From Opitutus sp. ER46 (lineage in GTDB: Bacteria; Verrucomicrobiota; Verrucomicrobiia; Opitutales; Opitutaceae): a stretch of 64,000 nucleotides of DNA. Positions 10,531 to 18,895 of the stretch are shown piece after piece (position 1 is the first letter of the stretch; every line of letters starts with the position of its first letter). The translations under genes and the position numbers were made by a program. The stretch covers positions 62,001 to 126,000 of the forward strand of contig NZ_QAYX01000021.1 in assembly GCF_003054705.1 (NCBI RefSeq). The letters are read 5' to 3'. The notes under the pieces were generated by a model. It did no database searches, had not been told where the DNA came from, and saw only the letters and a list, made by a program, of their open reading frames with translations.

Positions 10531-10905
10531 TCAGCGCAGGTGTCGCCACCAGAGCATGGCGCACAGGGCGAACAGGAGGCCGATGCGGATGGCGCCCTCG
10601 AGCGTGAGAATGACGAGAATCCACTTGAGCGGGGCGCCGCGGCGGATGGCGAAGCCGAGCATCGACACGGCCAGGAGCGCGATACCCTGGCTCCGGCCGG
10701 TGCGGGTGAAAAGGAGCAATGCCATCCAGGCCCAGTAGACGAAGAGCGTGGTGGACCAGAAGAACGCGGTGACCTCGCGGAGCCCGAGCGTGCGCGGATC
10801 GGCGCCCCGGGCGATTTGTTTCAACCCCAGGTAGCGTTCGCTGATGACGAGCTGCCACACCTCAAACAGGAGGAAGAGCGGGGCGAGGAACGTCAGCAGG
10901 TCCAC
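10531..10905 (-). CDS. Small integral membrane protein, unknown function
   Basis: A 124-residue protein with about four hydrophobic segments (FLAPLFLLFEVWQLVI, FFWSTTLFVYWAWMALLLF, GIALLAVSMLGFAI, IGLLFALCAMLWW). It begins with a GTG codon and has no clear Shine-Dalgarno sequence. No family motif was recognised. It lies 166 bases upstream of the coiled-coil membrane protein on the same strand, so co-transcription is possible. The reading frame is supported by its consistent membrane-helix pattern and ordinary codon use. Confidence 0.65.
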   Translation of the reverse strand: MDLLTFLAPLFLLFEVWQLVISERYLGLKQIARGADPRTLGLREVTAFFWSTTLFVYWAWMALLLFTRTGRSQGIALLAVSMLGFAIRRGAPLKWILVILTLEGAIRIGLLFALCAMLWWRHLR

Positions 10906-11050
10906 GGACGGAAGGAACGCGCTTCGGCGGGCGGAGGCAAGGCGGTGGGCGGGCGACCGGGCGGCCGGCCTCGATTTGGCGCATTGGTTTTACCGATTAC
11001 CCGGCGAGGGCCGCCTGGGTGTAGCGTGCCGGCGTTCAACCCATGGCAAC

Positions 11051-11614
11051 ATGAAGACAATCCTCGGAACCATGCTCCTTGCCGGGATGCTTGCATCCCT
11101 TCTCCCAACGTCGACGACGGCCGCGGAAGCCTGCGCTGCGCCCGCGATGGAAAAAGTCGGCGTGTACGATTCTCGCGTGCTGGCCTACGCCCATTTCTGG
11201 AACCCGGAGACCACGCGCGCACGAAATGAGCTGGTCCGGTCGGCCCGCCAAGCCCGGAAGGATGGCAACGACGCGGAGTATCAGAATCTCCACGACAGGA
11301 TCGAGCAGCTGGACCGGCGCAATCACCTCCAGGTGTTCAGCACGGAGTCGGTGGCGGAGCTGCTGGCGGCAATCGCGCCGCGGCTGGAGTCGCTGCAGCG
11401 CGAACTCGGGGTGGTGCGGTTGGTGTCGCGTTGGGACGAAGCCGCGCTCGCGGCGGTGCCGGAGACGGCGCGGGTGGATGTGACGGACCGGCTGGCGGCG
11501 GAGTTCCTGCCGGCACCGACGGACCGGCAGCGCGAAATCATGGCGCAAATGAAGGAGAAGGCGCCGTTGCCGCTGCCGGTGGCGCGGATGATGGCCGCGG
11601 CGAACAAGCTCTAG
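11051..11614 (+). CDS. Secreted OmpH-like hypothetical protein
   Basis: A 187-residue protein with a clear signal peptide (MKTILGTMLLAGMLASLLP, probable cleavage after TTAA near residue 25). The mature part begins MEKVGVYDSRVLAYAHF and then becomes a charged helical region (RNELVRSARQARKDGNDAEY) followed by VAELLAAIAPRLESLQREL. The 'VGVYDSR' strand followed by long helices recalls the Skp/OmpH chaperone fold, but similarity is weak and no function is claimed. It stands alone on the plus strand with a strong double hairpin at its 3' end. Confidence 0.7.
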   Translation: MKTILGTMLLAGMLASLLPTSTTAAEACAAPAMEKVGVYDSRVLAYAHFWNPETTRARNELVRSARQARKDGNDAEYQNLHDRIEQLDRRNHLQVFSTESVAELLAAIAPRLESLQRELGVVRLVSRWDEAALAAVPETARVDVTDRLAAEFLPAPTDRQREIMAQMKEKAPLPLPVARMMAAANKL

Positions 11615-11668
11615 CAGCCTGTCGGACTTTGTCCGCAGGCTGCTTATCAAAATGGCTGCGCCATTTTG
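11614..11668 (+). terminator. Two consecutive perfect hairpins
   Basis: The first hairpin (11614-11643) pairs GCAGCCTG..CGGAC with GTCCG..CAGGCTGC around a TTT loop with one bulged T; it starts within the TAG stop codon. The second (11648-11668) pairs CAAAATGGC with GCCATTTTG around TGC and is followed by GTT. The symmetric arms could end transcription from both this gene and the opposing AraC gene. The paired structures also look like an interspersed palindromic element. Confidence 0.6.
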
Positions 11669-11806
11669 GTTGAGGTGAAGGAGCGCGGAGTCGGATGGGA
11701 GCTTTTTGGGGAAAAGGGGCGGTGTTTTGTCATGCCAATCAGCCAAGTAGGCCGTCGATACGTCTGCGGCGAAAATGGCGCAAGCGAGGCGGGGGAAGCC
11801 CGGGGG

Positions 11807-12670
11807 CTACGCGCTCATGCTGCGCTCGGTGGGGCGCGCGGAGAACTCGCGGACTGGCGCGTAGCCGTCGGGCATGGCGTGGTCGAACTTGGCGATGAGC
11901 CGCTTGCGCCAATGCGTCGGCGTGAAGGCGTGGGCGCGCTTGTACTCGCGGCAGAGGTGGCTGGCGCTGACGAAGCCGCACTGCCGGGCGATGGCGTCGA
12001 GCTTGTACGCGGAGCTGCTCATCAACTCGTTGGCGCGCTCGAGCTGCAGACGTTGGAAGGCGGTCTTGGGGCTGGTGCGGCGGACCTGCCAGAAGAGCCG
12101 GCGCAGGTGGCTGGGCGAGACGTGAACGGCGTCGGCCACTTCGCGCACGGCCGGGTTGCGGCTCATGTGTTCGGTGTACCAGGAGATCGCGCTCTCGACC
12201 TTGAAGTTGGCCAGATCGGGCAACGCAGGTGTCTGGCTGGTGGCGAAATCGGCGAGCACGATCGTCGCGAGATCCATCAGCCGTGCCTGGAAGAACAGTG
12301 GGCTGAGGAGGCTGGGATTGACGAAGTGCGGCTCGAGCTCGGCGGCGATCTGCCGGACGCGCTCGATTTCGGCGGGGGTGAGCTCCTTGGCGAACCAGCC
12401 GCGCTCGCGGACGATCTCATCGAGCGGGTACGGCACGCTGCTGAAGTGCAGGGCGATGCGGTGGAACGAACGGTGGTCATCGCCCCAACCGTGGGAGCAG
12501 CCCGGGGCGAAGACCCACAGCGTCTTTTCGGTGAGGAGGGGGGCCTCGCCGTCGCGGAAGATCGGGCCGCAGCGGCCGCGGATCACGGCATAGAACTCCC
12601 AGTTTGTTCGGGTGTTGCAGCGGATCCATTCCTTCCAACGGATGCGACCGTTCGCGAAGTAGCGCAGCAT
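11807..12670 (-). CDS. AraC family transcriptional regulator
   Basis: A 287-residue regulator. The N-terminal half is a cupin-like sensing domain (WEFYAVIRGRCGPIF, LWVFAPGCSHGW). The C-terminal ~100 residues contain two HTH motifs of the AraC/XylS type (VREVADAVHVSPSHLRRLF and LDAIARQCGFVSASHLCREY, then FTPTHWRKR). The ATG at 12670 is preferred because the 16 residues upstream of it would start at a TTG and are unlike the family. It lies downstream of, and on the same strand as, the TonB receptor at 12816, but an intrinsic terminator separates them, so it probably has its own promoter in 12671-12743. Regulation of the receptor is plausible from proximity only. Confidence 0.88.
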   Translation of the reverse strand: MLRYFANGRIRWKEWIRCNTRTNWEFYAVIRGRCGPIFRDGEAPLLTEKTLWVFAPGCSHGWGDDHRSFHRIALHFSSVPYPLDEIVRERGWFAKELTPAEIERVRQIAAELEPHFVNPSLLSPLFFQARLMDLATIVLADFATSQTPALPDLANFKVESAISWYTEHMSRNPAVREVADAVHVSPSHLRRLFWQVRRTSPKTAFQRLQLERANELMSSSAYKLDAIARQCGFVSASHLCREYKRAHAFTPTHWRKRLIAKFDHAMPDGYAPVREFSARPTERSMSA

Positions 12671-12743
12671 GGGGAGAGGGGTGAGAGCGGACGTTGTGCG
12701 ATATGGGGGACCCCACAACTGGAATGCTGCCGGCCAGTCCGAC

Positions 12744-12783
12744 CAAAAAGAAGGCGCGGCCGCGGAGGACCGCGACCGCGCCT
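12744..12783 (-). terminator. Intrinsic terminator of the TonB receptor gene
   Basis: Read on the minus strand, a 14-bp stem (12770-12783 with 12752-12765, one G-U pair) closes on a four-base loop and is followed by TTCTTTTTG (12744-12751). It starts 33 bases after the receptor stop codon and separates it from the AraC gene. Confidence 0.85.
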
Positions 12784-12815
12784 GTAACCAGGCCGGCGAA
12801 CCCGAGGGACCGGAC

Positions 12816-15230
12816 CTAGAACTTGTAGGTGAAGGACGTCTTCCAGTTGCGCGGCGTGCCGACCACGACGGACGTGCGGCTGCCGGCGGCCTGGATGTAA
12901 TCCTCGTCGAGGACGTTGTTGACCATGAGCGCGACGCTCCAGTTCTTGGCGCGGTAGCTGATACCCGCGTTCACGAGCGTGCGGCCCTTGACCCAGAAGG
13001 AAGGCTGGTTGGCGACGAAGGTGCCGTTCGGCAGCGGACGGGTCGTGGTGTAACCGGTAGCATTTTCACCGGCGACGTCATCCTTGTAGTCGACGCCGAC
13101 GTTCACGCCGAAGCCGTTGAGCGCGCCGGAGGTAAACTTGTAGTCGGCGAATGCGCCCCAGCTCCGATCGGGCACGCCGCGGAGGCGGACGTCGGTGACC
13201 GGCTGGCGGATCTTCATCGTGGTGAGATTGGCCACGAGGGTGAGGTTCTTGTTCACCGACCACGTGCCTTCGAACTCCCAACCCTTGGACTTGAGGTTCA
13301 TGTAGAGCGCCTGCGGGAGGGCGGCCGCCTCGGCCAGCTTGCCGGCCGCGACGAGCGCGTAGTACTCACTGTTCGTCACTGCGTAGTTCTGTTGCTCGAT
13401 ATCGAAATGCGCGATCGAGCCGGTGAGCTTGCCATCGAAGAAGTCGGTCTTGACGCCGAACTCCTTCTGGCCACCGCGAGCGAGCTTGGCGGTCGGATCG
13501 GTGACGCCGGCGTTCAAGGAACCCGGGAGCGAACCGCCGGTGGTGTTGCGGCTGTAGAATACGGACACCTGCTTGATCGGCTTCACGACGACGCCGAAGG
13601 AGGTGGCGTTCGTGGTGAGGTTGTAGTCCGGCGAAGTCGGCAGCGAGGCCAGGATCGCGGAGCCGTTGGTGTCGGTGCGGCTAAGGGAGCCGAAGAAGCG
13701 CGAGACGCCGCCCGAAAGCTGGATCCGATTCTTCCAGAAGCCCAGGGTCTCATAGGAGAAGACCTGGAGGTCGTTCTGCAGGCCGGTGCGGTCGGTGCCG
13801 CGGTTGTCGGTCGTCAGGCCCGGCAGGATGGCGTTGAAGCTGTAGGGCGGGTAGGTGATCGAACCCAGGTTGTTATTCGGCACGTTGGGCCGTGCAACGG
13901 GCACCCAGGAACGGTAGCGAACCTTCGAGGTATTCGCGGCGAAGCCGGCGATGGTGGTGGACTTGACCCAGGGCCACTCGAACGCCGCGGCGTAGTCGTT
14001 CTTGACGTGCGCCTCGGTGTACTCGAGGTCCACCTTGCCGTTGTTGCGGGTGTAGAACCAGGTCGAGGGATCGGTGATCGGAGCGGCGGAGCCGACGAGA
14101 GTGACGGTGCCGTCCGCATTGTAGGCGGAGGTGTTCCAGTTCACACCCGGCTCGTACATGCCGGTGAAGGGGTTGCGGCTGCCGCCGCCGGCGCCGCCCA
14201 CGGCGGCACTGGTGCCGCCGACGTCGATGCGGCGGATGTGGTCGGCCATGACGAAGAGGCGGGAGGTGATGTGCGAGGACAGCGTCGAAAGGAGCTCGGC
14301 GCTGATGCGCTGGGTCTTGCGGCGACGACGGTCGATCTCGTTGCCGAACTGGAAGTCCCGGGGTAGTCCGCGGGCGATGGTGGCGTAGTCATTGCTGCCG
14401 ACGCTCGGATCCAGCGGCAGGCCGCCGAGGTTGGTCTCGCGGTTGAGGACGAAGTCGGCCTTGAGCGTGAGCTTGTGCGCCGGCCCGAGCTTGAACGAGA
14501 AGGACGGGGAGATCTCGTAGCCGTTACGTACCTGGCCATTGATGTAGTAGTCGGTCTTCCAGAAGGCCGCGATCAGGCGCGCGCTGATGCCGTATTTCTT
14601 CGAGAGGACACGGTCCACGTCGATGCTGACGGCGTTGGTCGCGTACTGGGCGATTTCAACGGTCAGCGAATTCTGGTTCGTGCCGGACGGCGCCTTGGTG
14701 ATCGGGTTCATCACGCCACCGGGGCTGCCGCCGGGGACGAGGATGGCGTTGGGGCCTTTGATGACCTCGATGCGCTCAATGTTGTACGGCATCTGGGACA
14801 TGCTGTAGCCGTCCGCGCCGGAGATGTTGGTGCCGTCGACGAACTCGGCGGACACGGTGAAGCCGCGGATGGTGTAGCGGTCGCCGCCGAACGGGAGGGT
14901 ATTCTCCTGCACGGGCGTGACGTACTTCGCGACGTCGAGCATGCGCATGCCCTGGGTGTCCTGGATCAGCTCCTTGGGCACGACCGAGAGGGTCTGCGGG
15001 ATGTCGAGGATGGGCATCGCGATACGGGAGGCGGAGAGCGCCTGCCGCGCCTGGTACGGATTGGATTTGCTCTCCGTGACCGTGAACTTGGGCAGCTCGA
15101 CGACGTTCTCGTCGGTGGGTGGCTGCTCCTCGGCCTGCGCCCACGCGGCGGCGGGGAGGGCGAGAGCGGCGAGAGCGGTGGCGGCCACCAACCCTCGGAC
15201 GGTATGAATCGAATGCAGTGCGGTTGTCAT
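12816..15230 (-). CDS. TonB-dependent siderophore-type receptor
   Basis: An 804-residue outer-membrane gated transporter. It has a signal peptide ending near AAAWA-QAEE, then an energy-coupling segment VVELPKFTVTES. The plug domain contains ILDIPQTLSVVPKELI, RYTIRGF, and ERIEVIKGPNAILVP with GGVMNPITK. The rest is a long beta-barrel ending in an aromatic residue (TSFTYKF). 'DIPQ(S/T)(L/V)SVV' with 'IRGF' is the usual signature of ferrisiderophore receptors such as FhuA/FcuA, so a ferric-siderophore-like substrate is likely but not certain; Opitutaceae also use many such receptors for other ligands. The ATG at 15230 is the only start that gives a proper signal peptide. No TonB/ExbB genes are nearby. 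Confidence 0.9.
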   Translation of the reverse strand: MTTALHSIHTVRGLVAATALAALALPAAAWAQAEEQPPTDENVVELPKFTVTESKSNPYQARQALSASRIAMPILDIPQTLSVVPKELIQDTQGMRMLDVAKYVTPVQENTLPFGGDRYTIRGFTVSAEFVDGTNISGADGYSMSQMPYNIERIEVIKGPNAILVPGGSPGGVMNPITKAPSGTNQNSLTVEIAQYATNAVSIDVDRVLSKKYGISARLIAAFWKTDYYINGQVRNGYEISPSFSFKLGPAHKLTLKADFVLNRETNLGGLPLDPSVGSNDYATIARGLPRDFQFGNEIDRRRRKTQRISAELLSTLSSHITSRLFVMADHIRRIDVGGTSAAVGGAGGGSRNPFTGMYEPGVNWNTSAYNADGTVTLVGSAAPITDPSTWFYTRNNGKVDLEYTEAHVKNDYAAAFEWPWVKSTTIAGFAANTSKVRYRSWVPVARPNVPNNNLGSITYPPYSFNAILPGLTTDNRGTDRTGLQNDLQVFSYETLGFWKNRIQLSGGVSRFFGSLSRTDTNGSAILASLPTSPDYNLTTNATSFGVVVKPIKQVSVFYSRNTTGGSLPGSLNAGVTDPTAKLARGGQKEFGVKTDFFDGKLTGSIAHFDIEQQNYAVTNSEYYALVAAGKLAEAAALPQALYMNLKSKGWEFEGTWSVNKNLTLVANLTTMKIRQPVTDVRLRGVPDRSWGAFADYKFTSGALNGFGVNVGVDYKDDVAGENATGYTTTRPLPNGTFVANQPSFWVKGRTLVNAGISYRAKNWSVALMVNNVLDEDYIQAAGSRTSVVVGTPRNWKTSFTYKF

Positions 15231-15495
15231 GGTTTGGGTGAGGCGTCCGCTCCGGACGGGACAACCTGAGCCGGTGCAACCCGGATTCGATCGGTGGCCG
15301 GACGCGAGGTACGGCCGGGACGAAGGGCGGGACGCGCTAGGGTTCGGGGTGTCGGGGTGGTCAGGAATCGCTCGCCTTGCGTTCGCTACGACATGCCGGG
15401 TGCAGAGGAGGTAAAGGCGGGGCGGCGCTCAGAAAATTGCACAGAACGCTCCTCCGTCCGAATTGGGCCGCGGTGGGCGCGAGCGACCGGAGTGA
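15231..15495. other. Intergenic region between receptor and EamA gene
   Basis: 265 bases holding the promoter of the TonB receptor (transcribed leftwards) and the 3' end of the EamA gene. No convincing promoter hexamers, repeats or hairpins were found. Confidence 0.4.
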
Positions 15496-16377
15496 TCAGC
15501 GGGCCAGGATGAGGCCGGTGACGCCGACGACGGCGAGAACCGCCCCGGCGTAGTATGGCGCGCGCGGGCGGCTGCCCTCGAGCCACGCGGCGAACGGTAT
15601 CGTGAGCAGGGGCGCGGCGGCGACGATCGGCTGCACGATGCCGGCCGGCGTGGTGCGCAGAGCCCACTGAAAACAAGTCACGCCGAGCACGGGCCCGGTG
15701 AGCGCGTTGGCGGCAACCCACGGCGTGGCGGACGAAGCGGCGGGCGGGGTCGGCGTCCGCCGCCGCAGCAGCCAGCACATCGTGACGGCGGCAACGCCGA
15801 GTCCGCCCAGGGCACGCAGGTACGCCGCCGTGCCGGGGTCGGTGAGCACGTGGTGCGTGGCGGCGACGGCGAACGCCTTGCGGCTGATGACCACGCCGAC
15901 GCCCTGTCCGAGGGCGGAGACGAGCGCCCACGCGACGCCGGCGGTCCACTCCCGGGGAGAGCGCCGAGGGAGGCTGCGCGGGAGGAGTCCGAGGGCGACG
16001 CCGAGGAGGGTGAGGGCGGCACAGGCGAGCTGGACGGCGGTGAGGCCGGTGCCGAGCCAGAGCCACTCGACGCCCGCGGCGACCACGGCGGAGACGCACT
16101 GGACGATGAGCGTGGAGAGGTTGGAGCCGAGGCGCGGGAGCGACTGGAACATCGCGACTCCGCCAACGCCGAAGCCGGCGATGCCGCCAAAGACGAACCA
16201 GCCCACGGCGGGGCCGTGCAGCCCGCGGCCGGCGAAATGCGCCCAGGCGCCGAGCAGGGAGGTGGCGACCAGGAGCCGCCAGAAGTTCGCGCGCAGGCTG
16301 CCGAGCAGGCGAGCCGCCCGATGGGCAAACACGGGGGTAAGCGCGAAAAGGAAAGTTGTGGCGAGGGCGCCGAGCAT
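15496..16377 (-). CDS. EamA (DMT superfamily) transporter
   Basis: A 293-residue protein with ten predicted membrane helices arranged as two EamA halves. The first begins MLGALATTFLFALTPVFAHR; the second contains GVAWALVSALGQGVGVVISR and ends PIVAAAPLLTIPFAAWLEG, GAVLAVVGVTGLILAR. The duplicated fold and the short conserved 'TPAGIVQPIVAAAPLLTIP' helix are typical of drug/metabolite exporters of this family. Substrate cannot be assigned. Its start is 88 bases from the end of the TonB receptor gene at 16465 on the same strand, so the two may be co-transcribed. Confidence 0.87.
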   Translation of the reverse strand: MLGALATTFLFALTPVFAHRAARLLGSLRANFWRLLVATSLLGAWAHFAGRGLHGPAVGWFVFGGIAGFGVGGVAMFQSLPRLGSNLSTLIVQCVSAVVAAGVEWLWLGTGLTAVQLACAALTLLGVALGLLPRSLPRRSPREWTAGVAWALVSALGQGVGVVISRKAFAVAATHHVLTDPGTAAYLRALGGLGVAAVTMCWLLRRRTPTPPAASSATPWVAANALTGPVLGVTCFQWALRTTPAGIVQPIVAAAPLLTIPFAAWLEGSRPRAPYYAGAVLAVVGVTGLILAR

Positions 16378-16464
16378 GGCGGGGGGCGGGGTGAGGCGAG
16401 CGTGGAACCGGTGGGTGAAGTCGTCCAGCGTGCCGCGCGTCGGGCGAACGCGCCGCCGCCGTGT

Positions 16465-18555
16465 TCACCAAGCGAGCTTCACGGCGAGCCATGGAGCGCG
16501 GCCGGGACTGGGCACGCGCTCGCCGGGCTGGAGGGACCCGCTCGCCGGCCGGGACGGCGACACCGGTGGGGAGAGATACTCGGTGTAGTTGCGATCGAAA
16601 AGGTTCTCGATCCCGGCGCTGACGCTCACGGTGTCGGTCAGCGAAAGACCCACGCGCAGGTGCCAGACGGAGAAGCCGGCGGTGGTTCCGAACAACGGGT
16701 TGTCGAGGGGGGCGGGGTTGGTGCGCGCGCCGGCAAGACGCGCGCCAAAGTCGAGCGCGCTGAGGTGCTGGCGCAGGCGGCCAGCGTAGCGAACGGCGGC
16801 GGAGGCCTCCCAGGGCGGGAGGTCGGGCAAGCCGGTGCCGGTGGCGCGGAGCCAGCCGGTGGCGCGCGCCAAGGTCAGTGGGATGCTCCAGCCGTCGGCG
16901 GGGCGCCAGGTGGCGCTGAGTTCGCCGCCGCAGAACGCGGCATCGGCGTTGCGATAGCCAAACACGACGACGCGGCTGGCGGTGGTGCCGATGGGGCGGC
17001 GCTGGATGAAGGCGTCGATTTGATACGCGTAGGCCGCGGCCTCGACCAGCAGCCAGGGCGTGCGCCAGGTCGCGCCGGTTTCAAGGGCGAGCTTGCGCTC
17101 GGCGGCGAGCGCGGGGTTGCCGAGCTCGAAGGCGTTGCCCCCGCGGCCATCGCCGCCGAGGGCGTTCAGAAACGCGCGGTAGCGCTCCGTGGCGGCGGCG
17201 GGTTGGGCGCTGAGCCCGGCGCCCAGGAAGGCGGAGAACGGGGAGCTGGGTTGCCAGCGCAGGAGGAGATTGGCGGCGCCGACGGCGTCATGGCGTGAGA
17301 CCCTGGCGGCGGCCGGCCCATTGTAGGCGATGAATTGCTCCCGCACCGACCGGCCGAGCGCGGGCTGGTCGGCCGCGCGCGCGTCACTGCGCAGGGCGTC
17401 GCCGCGCGCACCGGCGCGAAGCGACCAGCCGGGGGCGAGATCGCCATTCCACTCCGCGTATAAGCCGAGTTGGGACGTGATGACGTCGGGCCAGATGTGA
17501 TCACGGCCGGCACTGGTGGTGCGGATGGCGCGGCGCTGGTGCCACGAGGCATCGGCGCCGACCACCAGCGTGGCGGTCGGCGCGGGGTGCCAGGTGGAGG
17601 CAAGCCCGGCCCCGGCGGAGCGGGCGACGCTTTGCGAGAAGATGAGCGGGGAGGCCGGCCGGGCGGCGTTGGTGAGGTAGGGATCGGCGGAGGCGTACCC
17701 GATCCGCCATGACACGGCCTGGAGCGACGCCGGGGCGAGCGTGGTCCAGCGGTCGCGCAAGGCCACGACGAGCGTGTCGGTATCGCGAACGTCGAGCGGC
17801 AGCGCGAGCGTGTCCTGCCGGAGCAGCCGCCGATGGGTCACTTCGAGGCGGGCGTCGTGTTGGGCGTGCTGCCAGCCGAGTGCGACGGAGCCGCCGTGGT
17901 CCTCGTAACGAGCGGCGACGTCGCGACCTCCGCCGATGTAGTTGCCGAGCCGGTGCTGGAACAACGAGGCGTCGACGTACGCAGTGTCGTGTCGGGCGCT
18001 GACGCTGGCGACCGTGCTGAAGCCAGCGCGGCCGGCGTCGTAGCTGGACGTGAGCGAGGCGGAGTTGGCCGTCACGGTGGCCGCGCGTGATCCGCCGTGC
18101 AGGACGATGCGGCCGCCGGTGGGGACGGGACCGAGGGTGACGGACGGGAGCGCCTTGCTCACGGTGATCGCGGCGGCGGCGGTTGGGCCGAGCAGGGCGA
18201 TGGGAGCGCCGGTGCGGTCGGGGGAGGCGTTGAGGAGCGGGAGACCGTCGAAGCTGGTGGCGATGCGATCGAAACTGAAACCGCGGATGCCGGGCTCGAG
18301 CGCATCGGCGCCGCGGGCTTGGCCGAACACGCCCGGCAGGGCGAGGAGATCGGCGGCGAGGTTGGGGCTGGGCGCGCGCAGGCCCTCGCGGGGTACAGGG
18401 AGCTCGAGCTGACCGACGCGCTCGCCCGGCACGAGAAACTCAGGGAGGCGTGTCGGAGTATCGCTGCTGGACGTGGACTGGCCGCCGCGGGTGGTGGCCG
18501 CGAGGAGGGCGAGGGTGGCGGCGAGCGGGAGGAGGCGACGCGTCAGGCAGGCCAT
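16465..18555 (-). CDS. TonB-dependent receptor (possibly metal/copper type)
   Basis: A 696-residue outer-membrane receptor with an N-terminal signal peptide (RRLLPLAATLALLAA), a short energy-coupling region (TRLPEFLVPGERVGQLELPV), a plug domain (LLALPGVFGQARGADALEPG, IRGFSFDRIATSFDGLPL), and a barrel. The barrel includes AFELGNPALAAERKLALETG and IENLFDRNYTEYLSPP and ends in tryptophan (LAVKLAW). The plug and barrel motifs resemble the OprC/NosA copper-receptor branch more than siderophore receptors, but this is a weak inference. The upstream region carries three tandem 21-bp repeats, suggesting specific transcriptional control. The EamA gene lies 87 bases downstream. Confidence 0.85.
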   Translation of the reverse strand: MACLTRRLLPLAATLALLAATTRGGQSTSSSDTPTRLPEFLVPGERVGQLELPVPREGLRAPSPNLAADLLALPGVFGQARGADALEPGIRGFSFDRIATSFDGLPLLNASPDRTGAPIALLGPTAAAAITVSKALPSVTLGPVPTGGRIVLHGGSRAATVTANSASLTSSYDAGRAGFSTVASVSARHDTAYVDASLFQHRLGNYIGGGRDVAARYEDHGGSVALGWQHAQHDARLEVTHRRLLRQDTLALPLDVRDTDTLVVALRDRWTTLAPASLQAVSWRIGYASADPYLTNAARPASPLIFSQSVARSAGAGLASTWHPAPTATLVVGADASWHQRRAIRTTSAGRDHIWPDVITSQLGLYAEWNGDLAPGWSLRAGARGDALRSDARAADQPALGRSVREQFIAYNGPAAARVSRHDAVGAANLLLRWQPSSPFSAFLGAGLSAQPAAATERYRAFLNALGGDGRGGNAFELGNPALAAERKLALETGATWRTPWLLVEAAAYAYQIDAFIQRRPIGTTASRVVVFGYRNADAAFCGGELSATWRPADGWSIPLTLARATGWLRATGTGLPDLPPWEASAAVRYAGRLRQHLSALDFGARLAGARTNPAPLDNPLFGTTAGFSVWHLRVGLSLTDTVSVSAGIENLFDRNYTEYLSPPVSPSRPASGSLQPGERVPSPGRAPWLAVKLAW

Positions 18556-18597
18556 GGGGCGGGCGTGCGTGGAGGAAAGGCGAGGCAGGGTGGGACG

Positions 18598-18660
18598 AGT
18601 ATCCGGACATTATTTCCAAGTATCCGGACATTATTCCGGAGTATCTGGACATTATCCCGG
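18598..18660. repeat. Three tandem 21-bp direct repeats, probable operator array
   Basis: Three head-to-tail copies start at 18598, 18619 and 18640, each beginning AGTATC(C/T)GGACATTAT. Copies 1 and 2 are identical over their first 17 bases; copy 3 differs at one base there. The spacing of exactly 21 bp (two helical turns) places each copy on the same face of the DNA, as for cooperative protein binding. They end 43 bp upstream of the TonB receptor start codon, so a repressor or activator of that gene is the simplest reading. Confidence 0.8.
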
Positions 18661-18787
18661 TACTGATTGCCGTTGTGGTGGTTATAATTGTTGGCCTCGT
18701 TGCCTCTGTGTCCTGGGGGGTGGTGGTGAGGAGGGCGCAGACGGGAAGATGAGAGAAAGAGTAGGAGTAAGAGAAAGATATCCCGGG

Positions 18788-18808
18788 CCGGCGCCGAAAC
18801 GGCGCCGG
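18788..18808 (-). terminator. Hairpin downstream of hydA
   Basis: A perfect 9-bp inverted repeat CCGGCGCCG / CGGCGCCGG has a 3-base loop, 88 bases beyond the hydA stop. No strong T-run follows on the minus strand, so this is a possible terminator of the hyd operon. Confidence 0.4.
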
Positions 18809-18895
18809 GGGTTGCATCCCACGTTCAGTTTTCGCGCAGCGAAGACTACGAGAACCGGGGGATGGCTGTCGCCCCCCCGGTTGGTTCGAGGAGGG

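Larger units (their letters stand above)
18556..18895. other. 340-bp intergenic region with tandem repeats and a hairpin
   Basis: The region separates the TonB receptor (starts at 18555) from the end of hydA (18896), both on the minus strand. It holds the 21-bp tandem repeats at 18598-18660, an AT-rich island around GGTTATAATTG (18681-18690), and a perfect hairpin at 18788-18808. It is markedly less GC-rich than the flanking genes. No coding potential was seen. Confidence 0.6.

Noticed and set aside
18667-18689. A plus-strand promoter TTGCCG...TATAAT in the region before hydA
   Set aside because: The hexamers are only 11 bases apart and no plus-strand gene follows.
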